Positions 1 through 5,668 of a DNA stretch of 13,376 bases are shown one piece after another (the stretch's first letter is position 1; the number at the start of each line of letters is the position of its first letter). The notes beneath the pieces were generated by a model that saw only the letters and a program-made list of their open reading frames with translations, ran no database searches and was not told the DNA's origin. The DNA comes from Alphaproteobacteria bacterium (GTDB taxonomy: Bacteria > Pseudomonadota > Alphaproteobacteria > Micropepsales > Micropepsaceae): positions 1-13,376 of the forward strand of contig PKWC01000102.1 in the NCBI GenBank assembly GCA_003131925.1, written 5' to 3'. The translations under genes were made by a program, and so were the position numbers.

Positions 1-59
1 AGCCTGTTCGGCGGGAATGACACGCTTTTATTTGAGCGCGCCACGCTCCAGGCGCCCAC

Positions 60-377
60 CTACTTCTTCATGCAGGTCGACGAGAACTGCGCGTAGGTCT
101 GCCCGCCGGTCGTCCCGGCCTTCTTCATCGCATCCCATTTGGCGGCGCAGGCTTTCATCTGCCCTTGTGGCGTCGCGGGCTTCGGCGGCGGCGTCGACGG
201 ACCATGATTCTTCAGACAAGCCGACGAATAAGCCTTGTAGGTCGTCTTAGCCTGGTCCGCCGTGGACATGGACTTCCACGACGTGGCGCAGGCCTTCATC
301 GTATCCCCACTCGTAGTAGCGAAGGCAGGTGAGGCCATGAGGCCGAACGTGAGTGCGATGGCAACTGGAAAACGCAT
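60..377 (-). CDS. Small secreted protein with a duplicated Cys-containing motif
   Basis: The product is 105 residues. I chose the ATG at 377 because a GAGGGG ribosome-binding site lies just upstream and a clear Sec signal peptide follows: Met-Arg, a hydrophobic stretch, then ASPAFA with likely cleavage after residue 20. The mature part contains two related units, one beginning at Met27 (MKACATSWKSM) and one at Met74 (MKACAAKWDAM). Each ends in a second cysteine (Cys30/Cys54 and Cys77/Cys102), and a proline-rich linker of about residues 59-71 (STPPPKPATP) joins them. The two evenly spaced cysteine pairs suggest one disulfide per unit in the periplasm, which is inference. Short exported alphaproteobacterial proteins with MKAC-type repeats, loosely like PsiF repeats, exist, but I cannot assign a function. 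The gene reads toward the left edge and no strong terminator is visible beyond its stop. Confidence 0.72.
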   Translation of the reverse strand: MRFPVAIALTFGLMASPAFATTSGDTMKACATSWKSMSTADQAKTTYKAYSSACLKNHGPSTPPPKPATPQGQMKACAAKWDAMKKAGTTGGQTYAQFSSTCMKK

Positions 378-533
378 GATGTCCCCCTCGATTGAGGCTC
401 GATACTGATGCCTCCAACCACGAATTTGCAACCCAAAATCCGGACCAAAACGCGTCGATGATCGTCCGGGCGTGCGCTTCCGGCTGTGACACTCCAAACC
501 GATCGTCCCTCGAACTCGGAATCGCGCGGTCGT

Positions 534-854
534 TTAGAAAAAGCCCTCGCGAACCGGATGATCGACGACGATCGCCTTGCCCGCGGTCACCGCCCTGACG
601 GCATGCAGCGTGCCCGAGGGAATAATGCCCACAAATCCCGGTCCAGCGATTCGCGTCTCTGCGCCGATGGTGATTTCCAGCTCGCCCTCGATGACGTGCC
701 AGACCTCTTCCTGCAGATGATCGTGACTCGAGATGACCGCGCCTGCGTCGAACGCGTAATGCCCAAAGGTCATGCTGGGCGAATTGAAATACCGCCCATG
801 CCAGCCCGGCTTCCGCTCGATGATCGGCAGCTCGGTTGTGTCAATAAAGGCCAT
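534..854 (-). CDS. Single-domain cupin protein
   Basis: The product is 106 residues. I chose the ATG at 854 because purine-rich GGGACGGGA lies just upstream and the product then starts at the usual place for a minimal cupin; the in-frame extension upstream is Arg/Trp-rich and unlike a protein. Cupin motif 1 is intact (G-x5-HDH-x3-E-x6-G, within GAVISSHDHLQEEVWHVIEG), so a metal site of two His and one Glu is present. Motif 2 reads GFVGIIPSGTLH; its His is kept, but the final Asn of the classical motif is Ala. The fold binds a divalent metal and may act as a small dioxygenase, isomerase or ligand sensor. The sequence does not say which, and neighbours give no pathway clue. It is transcribed away from the tRNA-Thr gene. 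Confidence 0.85.
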   Translation of the reverse strand: MAFIDTTELPIIERKPGWHGRYFNSPSMTFGHYAFDAGAVISSHDHLQEEVWHVIEGELEITIGAETRIAGPGFVGIIPSGTLHAVRAVTAGKAIVVDHPVREGFF

Positions 855-959
855 GATCCATTCCCGTCCCGGCCATGCTTGGACATATCGCCATCGAGAG
901 ACGCTGAGACGCAAGTGCGGGCAACAGAACACCGCCAATCCGGCCGGAATCGGGCCCTG

Positions 960-988
960 TTGCGCCCGGCGCTCTCCTTCCCTATTTT
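960..988 (+). promoter_or_regulatory. Candidate promoter of tRNA-Thr
   Basis: TTGCGC (960-965) and TATTTT (983-988) are separated by 17 bp, and the tRNA 5' end follows 14 bp later. This is the arrangement expected for a sigma-70 type tRNA promoter. The assignment rests on spacing and weak hexamer similarity only. Confidence 0.4.
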
Positions 989-1002
989 CCGCGGACCTTC
1001 GG

Positions 1003-1078
1003 GCCGCCTTAGCTCAGCCGGTAGAGCAACGCATTCGTAATGCGTGGGTCGGGTGTTCGAGTCACCCAGGCGGCACCA
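1003..1078 (+). tRNA. tRNA-Thr (anticodon CGT)
   Basis: A complete cloverleaf can be folded by eye. The acceptor stem is GCCGCCT/AGGCGGC. The D arm is GCTC/GAGC. The anticodon stem ACGCA/TGCGT encloses the loop TTCGTAA with anticodon CGT, which reads ACG codons. The T stem is GGGTG/CACCC with loop TTCGAGT. The discriminator is A, and CCA is encoded. The gene is intact and presumably functional. Its 3' part, from the anticodon loop through CCA, is duplicated at 2632-2677, so this tRNA is an integration target. Confidence 0.97.
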
Positions 1079-1079
1079 G
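1034..1079 (+). repeat. att-like direct repeat, tRNA copy (46 bp)
   Basis: These 46 bp cover the tRNA-Thr anticodon loop through one base past CCA. They match 2632-2677 at 45 of 46 positions, with T1054 replaced by A2652. The match starts exactly at the first base of the anticodon loop and stops at 1079. This is the usual shape of a tyrosine-integrase attachment site in a tRNA gene, where the incoming element rebuilds the 3' part of the gene. Confidence 0.85.
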
Positions 1080-1246
1080 TTTTCAGAGCGCGGAAAGCGG
1101 CGGCTTGGGTAGGGATTGCGCTCGGCCGCGAGAACGATTCGTAACCTCCATGAGATATTCCGCTTGACGCTTGTTGCATCCGTGCATCTTTGTCCGATCA
1201 AATCCGCCATATCGCGGAGGATCGCCAGTTACAAAATGGGCGTCTG

Positions 1247-2455
1247 TTATGCGGCCACAGCGCGCAAGCGATTTATGTCCACGGCCGACAAAAATGGCAG
1301 CTGAATCTTTCGCCCGGTGAGTTCACCATCATCACCGGGCTCTGCTAATGTCGCATTTTTTCCGGCTACATCAACTACGATCCGAAGTAGTCCGGTTTCG
1401 GGCTTCCAAATCACGATATCGCCCTGAGAGACTTGGCCAACGCGAATCGGGAAACGACTTTCAGCCGACGCTTTCTGTATTCGGTCGCCGAGCTGGGTGT
1501 GGCGATCTACCCAAGTCGCACTTATAGAAGATGCGTCTGTCCACGGTTGCGCTGAAGGTATCGACACAATCGTATCTCGCGCCGCAGAGCCCGCAAATGA
1601 CATAGCAACAATCAAAATATCAGATTTGTCGCATAGACGCTTTGCCCTTTTATTTTGATCTTCGTTGAATGGGGTCGGGCCGTCAATATCTATTCCGATC
1701 TCACGCGCCATCCAGAATAGGACAGCATCCAGGAGCTGCCGATCACGAGTTCTGTGAAAGCGTGCGTCCTTTTCGAAAGAGATGGCCAACCCATTCTTTC
1801 CATACATTGCACGCACCGCAATCTTAAACGCCTGGCGAAGTTGGGAGACCGATACCAAACTGTCCAATCTTCGAACTGCTTCCTTGGTCGCGTTCTCTGG
1901 CGGGGGAAGATTGCGCAGCTTTTGTAACAACAGCAAAACAGTCAGCGCGCGACCGGCGAGCCAAGCCGATCGTTCAGGATTCGAATTCCGTTCATCGAGA
2001 CGCTTCGCAAGTCGATTAATCAGCGTGCTTACCCGCTTTCGGCACGCGGTAACGAGACGCGGCCAATCGACCTCGGTTATTACCTTGTCTTCGGGTCTCT
2101 CGCCGCGCGATGGGTCCTCCCCATCCTGGTCTTCGGGGTCAATATCTGGTTCGTCACCATCGCGCCGAGGCACGTTTGATGGCGCCAGATCGTGAATTAG
2201 TTTCGCAATGAAATCCGCAATGAAATCGTCATGGACAAGCCTTTGTCCGGAATCCTCCGCCCCGGCGGTTATCTGGATGCTTACTCCCCGCGGGCCGAAT
2301 GGGACCTCACCGTCAAAATACGGAGAGATCACGAGCACTTCGCGCACTTTCGTTGTGACACTTGATGCAAGCTGATCCAACAGAGATGGATTGTCGGGTC
2401 TGGATACTAGGAGCTTAGTCGAACGCGCTTCAGCGGAGAGACACTCCTGCGACAA
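1247..2455 (-). CDS. Island cargo protein of unknown function, possibly 5'-truncated
   Basis: The open frame of 402 residues starts at TTG 2455 and I do not recognise the family. Residues 1-90 include a hydrophobic strand (VREVLVISPYFDGE, about 37-50) that suggests an alpha/beta fold. Residues about 99-124 form a very acidic low-complexity linker. Residues about 130-255 look helical, with a Leu-rich run LTVLLLLQKL at 171-180. The last 65 or so residues look like a small beta-rich domain (RVGQVSQGDIVIWKP onward). No signal peptide, HKD, Walker or nuclease motif is evident. The reading frame continues upstream of TTG 2455 with protein-like sequence, is stopped by TGA at 2498-2500, and is open again from about 2578, so the true start may be lost. 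The lower GC and the position between tRNA repeats indicate acquired DNA. A role in phage defence would be a guess from context only. Confidence 0.65.
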   Translation of the reverse strand: MSQECLSAEARSTKLLVSRPDNPSLLDQLASSVTTKVREVLVISPYFDGEVPFGPRGVSIQITAGAEDSGQRLVHDDFIADFIAKLIHDLAPSNVPRRDGDEPDIDPEDQDGEDPSRGERPEDKVITEVDWPRLVTACRKRVSTLINRLAKRLDERNSNPERSAWLAGRALTVLLLLQKLRNLPPPENATKEAVRRLDSLVSVSQLRQAFKIAVRAMYGKNGLAISFEKDARFHRTRDRQLLDAVLFWMAREIGIDIDGPTPFNEDQNKRAKRLCDKSDILIVAMSFAGSAARDTIVSIPSAQPWTDASSISATWVDRHTQLGDRIQKASAESRFPIRVGQVSQGDIVIWKPETGLLRIVVDVAGKNATLAEPGDDGELTGRKIQLPFLSAVDINRLRAVAA

Positions 2456-2631
2456 GTGTTCAAGGCGCTCAAGTACATTGGCTACAGCTTCTCGATTTCA
2501 ATGGACTGCAATTCGCACGACTTCTCTAGGTCGCATTAGAGGTTTACGATCGCGCTTCGGCGCCAAAAAAACTTCCAATCTAACCTACGCCGTCGGAATA
2601 CAATCGTATTTGACCGCAATAAAATTTCGTG

Positions 2632-2677
2632 TTCGTAATGCGTGGGTCGGGAGTTCGAGTCACCCAGGCGGCACCAG
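2632..2677 (+). repeat. att-like direct repeat, displaced tRNA-Thr 3' fragment
   Basis: This is the second copy of the 46-bp repeat. It contains the anticodon loop, half of the anticodon stem, the T arm and the acceptor 3' strand with CCA, but no 5' half, so it is not a tRNA gene. The single change (A2652) breaks one T-stem pair, as expected for a fragment no longer under selection. It overlaps the 3' end of the oxidoreductase gene on the other strand. Confidence 0.85.
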
Positions 2678-4327
2678 CACACGTCGGTCCCGACCATGAC
2701 CTGACCGCGCGAACGCGGCGAACGCGCCCGGCCTCCGCCAATCCTTCAGAATCTCCCGCGCGGCATTGTGGCCCGGAATTCCGCTGACGCCGCCGCCGGG
2801 GTGGGTTCCCGCGCCGCACATGTAGAGACCGGGGATGGGGCTGCGGTAGTTTCCGTGTCCGAGCACCGGCCGCGCGGAGAAGAGCTGATCGAGGCTCAAC
2901 ACGCCGTGCATGATGTCTCCGCCTACGAGACCGAAGACGCGCTCCAGATCGAGCGGGCTCAATGACTGGCGCGCAATCACGGAGGCCTTGAACCCCGGCG
3001 CATAACGCTCGACCGTGTCGATCATCAGATCCGCGACGTCCTCCTTGTGCGCGTCCCAGGAGCTGCCATCGGGGAGAAGCGGGGCGACGTGCTGGCAGAA
3101 CAGGCTCGCCACATGTTTGCCTTCGGGCGCGAGACTGTCGTCGATCACCGAGGGGATCAGCATCTCGACGATCGGGGCTTTCGACCAGCCATGCGCGCGC
3201 GCATCGTTGAACGCGCGATCCATGTAAGCGAGACTCGGCGCCATGACGATTCCCGCGGTCAGATGGTCGCCCGCTTCGGGCAGGCACGAGAATCGCGGCA
3301 ACGCCGCCAGCGCGACATTCATCCGGAACGTGCCGGACCCGCAGCGATAGCGGCTCATGCGTTCGACAAAATCTGCCGGCAACGCGGCGGGGTCGACAAG
3401 CGTGCCAAACAGAAGTTTCGGATTGAGGTTCGAAACAATGGCACGCGCGCGAAGCGCAGCGCCTGCCATGGTGACGACGCCAGCCGCGCGGCCCTTTTCG
3501 ACGATGACCTCGCACACCTCTGTTTGCGTATGAATTTGGACGCCGACGCCGCGGCACGCGGCAGCCATCGCTTCGGTGATCGCACCCATGCCGCCGATGG
3601 CGTGACCCCAGACGCCCTTCGCGCCATTCACCTCGCCGATGGCGTGATGGAGCAGCACATAGCCGGTGCCGGGCCCATAGGGGCTGGCATAGTTTCCGAC
3701 AATGGCATCGAAGCCGAAGGCTGCCTTGATCGGATCGCTTTCGAACCAGCCGTCGAGCAGATCGCCCGCCGATTGGCCGAACAGCGCGAGCAAATCGCGC
3801 CGCGCCACCGTGTCGAGCCGTGCAAGCCTGCGCCCCAGTCCGCCCGCTTTGATCAATTCCGGGAGTGCGTCCGTCCAGCCCGTCTCCGTGACATTGGGCG
3901 GCGTCATGAGCAGCGTCTCGCGGACGGCTTCGGCAAGGACAGCGAGGCGCGCCGAGAATTCATCGAACCGCGCGGCGTCGCGTTGTGAGAATTTGGCGAC
4001 TTCCGCGCGGGTGCGGCCGGCACCCACCGCCAGATAGTCACGATCGTTCAGCGGCAGGAAATTCTGAAGTTTGCGTTCGACGAGACGCAGCCCATGTTCT
4101 GCGAGCGACATGTCGACGATGATCTTCGGATTGAGCAGAGAGACCGTGTAACTCGCCGTCGAGTTGCGAAACCCTGGCGCAAATGTCTCGGTGACGGCCG
4201 CGCCGCCCACGATGCCGCGCCGTTCGAGCACTGTGACGCGCAGGCCCGCCCGCGCCAGATAGAAAGCGCAGACCAACCCATTGTGGCCGCCGCCGATGAT
4301 GAGAACGTCAATCTGTTCGCTGCTCAA
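2660..4327 (-). CDS. FAD-dependent oxidoreductase, phytoene dehydrogenase/PYROXD2-like
   Basis: This is an NAD(P)/FAD-binding oxidoreductase of about 555 residues. The N-terminus carries the dinucleotide-binding fold DVLIIGGGHNGLV, ending at an acidic strand (VTVLERR), followed by the flavin-contact segment GIVGGAAVTE. Near the C-terminus is the family signature GLYMCGAGTHPGGGVSG with GHNAA. This matches the amine-oxidase-like family that includes CrtI-type desaturases and PYROXD2. No crt genes are near, so a carotenoid role is not supported and the substrate is unknown. I prefer the TTG at 4327, 5 nt after GGGGG, over the TTG at 4345; neither is ATG. About 25 residues follow the conserved end, and the last codons read through the displaced tRNA-Thr fragment. 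The gene may be co-transcribed with the acetyltransferase upstream, although a large repeat lies between them. Confidence 0.85.
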   Translation of the reverse strand: MSSEQIDVLIIGGGHNGLVCAFYLARAGLRVTVLERRGIVGGAAVTETFAPGFRNSTASYTVSLLNPKIIVDMSLAEHGLRLVERKLQNFLPLNDRDYLAVGAGRTRAEVAKFSQRDAARFDEFSARLAVLAEAVRETLLMTPPNVTETGWTDALPELIKAGGLGRRLARLDTVARRDLLALFGQSAGDLLDGWFESDPIKAAFGFDAIVGNYASPYGPGTGYVLLHHAIGEVNGAKGVWGHAIGGMGAITEAMAAACRGVGVQIHTQTEVCEVIVEKGRAAGVVTMAGAALRARAIVSNLNPKLLFGTLVDPAALPADFVERMSRYRCGSGTFRMNVALAALPRFSCLPEAGDHLTAGIVMAPSLAYMDRAFNDARAHGWSKAPIVEMLIPSVIDDSLAPEGKHVASLFCQHVAPLLPDGSSWDAHKEDVADLMIDTVERYAPGFKASVIARQSLSPLDLERVFGLVGGDIMHGVLSLDQLFSARPVLGHGNYRSPIPGLYMCGAGTHPGGGVSGIPGHNAAREILKDWRRPGAFAAFARSGHGRDRRVLVPPG

Positions 4328-4403
4328 AGGGTGCCCCCAACTCAATCAGCGCCAATGTGTTAGCAACACTAGAGGTTCAGTTCGATCAATTGACTCCAAA
4401 AAA

Positions 4404-4514
4404 ATTGTCATGGCCCCGCTTGACGGGGCCACCCAGCCAGCGCGCGTCCGCGCGCTGAATGTACGCTCTGAGTGGTTTCGCCTGGGTGGCCCGCTCTTCG
4501 GCGGCCATGACAAT
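4404..4514. repeat. 111-bp multi-hairpin intergenic repeat (REP-like)
   Basis: A 12-bp perfect inverted repeat closes the element: ATTGTCATGGCC at 4404-4415 and GGCCATGACAAT at 4503-4514. Inside are three more pairings. GCCACCCAG (4428-4436) pairs with CTGGGTGGC (4482-4490). The hairpin CAGCGCGCG-TC-CGCGCGCTG spans 4438-4457. A short arm CCGC/GCGG spans 4491-4504. A competing hairpin TGGCCCCG-CTTGA-CGGGGCCA spans 4411-4431. Read on the minus strand, that hairpin is followed after 6 nt by seven T residues (4404-4398), so it may also end acetyltransferase transcripts. Nested palindromes of this type are typical of high-copy chromosomal repeats in alphaproteobacteria. Nothing else is seen in 4346-4587. 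Confidence 0.8.
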
Positions 4515-4587
4515 ATTTGGGTACGACGTGTTGGAATCGGATCACTCGCTCGTTGCGGCGCAGCTTCGACCCATGCGTTCTCGCCCA

Positions 4588-5223
4588 TCAATTCCCGCGC
4601 CCGGGCGCGCGCCACATCGAATACAGCGTGGGACCGTTCGCGATCTTGATTTCCCCCGTGAGCACGAAGCCGAAATTGGCGTAGAGCGGAACGTTCGATT
4701 CCTTGCTCGCTTCCAGATAGGCGGGCATGCCAGCAGCATCGATCAGTGCCAGACGATGACGCAGCAGAACGCCCCCATAGCCTTTCCCCTGGAACGCCGG
4801 ATCGGTGCCGATCGCCTGCAAATACCAGTGCGGCTCGCGCGGATGCCGCCGCTCGAGCGTATCCATCGCGCCCAGGGCGCGCAGCGTATTTGTGCCGAAA
4901 ATGCCGAGCAGCAACGGCCCGTTCGTCACATAGTGCCACAACGGGATGTGCCATGCGCCGGGCGGCCGCCAGAGCGCGGCTGCTTCGGTTTTGGCCGTCA
5001 CGTCGCAGGCGCCGTAGCTTCTGCCCAGTTTGAACAGCACGCCGAACAGGTCGGGAAGCTTGCGAACGCGCGCGTCACGTCCCGGCACAAGATGGGAGAC
5101 AAACGGATCGTCCACAAAAGCGCGCGCCATCGTGGCCGCAAGAGCGGCACCGTCCGTGCCCAAGGCCAGGCGCGCCAACGACGGCGGCGCATGCGCCGCT
5201 GGAAGGGGTGGTTGAAGGCTCAT
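4588..5223 (-). CDS. GNAT-family N-acetyltransferase
   Basis: The product is 211 residues, starting at ATG 5223. The acetyl-CoA binding motif is clear: WYLQAIGTDPAFQGKGYGG, with the Q-x-x-G-x-G pyrophosphate loop QGKGYG, followed by helix LLRHRLALID. Motif B is also typical: a strand with AYLEASKESNVPLYANFGF, including the SN and the YANFGF segment common in this superfamily. The N-terminal half has the usual start of small-molecule GNAT enzymes (ALAATMARAFVDDPF). The acceptor substrate cannot be told from sequence. The ribosome-binding site is weak (GAGAGG about 12 nt upstream). The oxidoreductase lies downstream on the same strand, with a repeat element between. Confidence 0.88.
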   Translation of the reverse strand: MSLQPPLPAAHAPPSLARLALGTDGAALAATMARAFVDDPFVSHLVPGRDARVRKLPDLFGVLFKLGRSYGACDVTAKTEAAALWRPPGAWHIPLWHYVTNGPLLLGIFGTNTLRALGAMDTLERRHPREPHWYLQAIGTDPAFQGKGYGGVLLRHRLALIDAAGMPAYLEASKESNVPLYANFGFVLTGEIKIANGPTLYSMWRAPGRGN

Positions 5224-5381
5224 CGACGGATCGCGCCTCTCTGTTCAGCAATGTTTGCTGCTTTGATCGATTACACCCGAAAGGATCGGGAGCAACGGGA
5301 TGAAAAGTTTCCCTCTAACCACGAACGCGCCAATATTCGGCCAAGCGGGCCATCGCAGGCAACATCCCGATTCTCGACCCG

Positions 5382-5534
5382 TTACGCCGATTCCGGCCGA
5401 TACCATTCGGGAGCGGGGCCTGAAGCCTCCTCGACCTCGGGAACAAAGCTGCGATCGAGAATTCCCACGAGTGCCGCCAGATTGTCGACGATGTGCCCCA
5501 GCGTTCGGGGCCGCCGATCGGGAACTGGCTGCAA
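5382..5534 (-). CDS. Possible small ORF, about 50 residues
   Basis: The 445-bp gap between the acetyltransferase and the kinase holds little else. In this frame the translation is strikingly protein-like: LGHIVDNLAALVGILDRS, then FVPEVEEASGPAPEWYRPES, then TAA at 5382-5384. It would form an amphipathic helix followed by an acidic, proline-containing tail. The only start I see is TTG at 5534, without a good ribosome-binding site, and an in-frame TAA lies 18 codons further upstream. It may be a genuine small protein, a remnant of a longer gene, or chance. I recognise no family. The gap also contains a 10-bp palindrome, CGGTTAACCG, at 5599-5608, of unknown meaning. Confidence 0.3.
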   Translation of the reverse strand: MQPVPDRRPRTLGHIVDNLAALVGILDRSFVPEVEEASGPAPEWYRPESA

Positions 5535-5668
5535 ATCCGCGCGCGTTGCCGCGGCCGGATTGCCAACGCATTAACAAACTATTTCGATCGCGCTCCGGCG
5601 GTTAACCGGGCTGCAACTCGCTCGCGATAAAACTCTGAGCCTGGCCTGCAACCTCGAACCCGCGCGCA

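Larger units (their letters stand above)
1034..2677. mobile_element. Small tRNA-Thr-integrated island lacking an integrase
   Basis: The segment is bounded by the 46-bp direct repeats of the tRNA-Thr 3' part. The core (1080-2631, about 1.55 kb) is poorer in GC than the flanks: I counted 28 G/C in 1621-1680, against 40 in 6421-6480 of the kinase gene. It contains one long gene on the minus strand and no recognisable integrase, excisionase or transposase. It could be a deletion remnant of a larger island, or a cargo mini-element mobilised in trans by another integrase. Positions 1080-1246 hold nothing I can identify. Positions 2501-2631 hold the possible broken 5' end of the island gene. Confidence 0.72.

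Noticed and set aside
34..48. Rho-independent terminator after the secreted-protein gene
   Set aside because: A 5-bp hairpin (GAGCG/CGCTC) is present, but no T-run follows it on the minus strand.
1247..2455. Assignment of the island protein to the phospholipase D-like (HKD) nucleases
   Set aside because: The VLVISPYFDGE strand is reminiscent, but no H-x-K-x4-D motif is visible in the open frame.
2632..2677. A second tRNA-Thr gene
   Set aside because: Only the part from the anticodon loop to CCA is present; the acceptor 5' strand, D arm and 5' anticodon strand are missing and one T-stem pair is broken.
2580..3557. A 325-residue minus-strand frame
   Set aside because: It lies in another frame of the FAD oxidoreductase, is Arg-rich and has no family motifs; it is a shadow frame of high-GC DNA.
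3047..3988. A 313-residue plus-strand frame
   Set aside because: It is antisense to the oxidoreductase, which has clear FAD motifs; the composition is Arg/His/Asp-rich and unlike a protein.
4459..5574. A 371-residue plus-strand frame
   Set aside because: It begins in the intergenic repeat and runs antisense through the acetyltransferase; it is Arg-rich with no recognisable domain.
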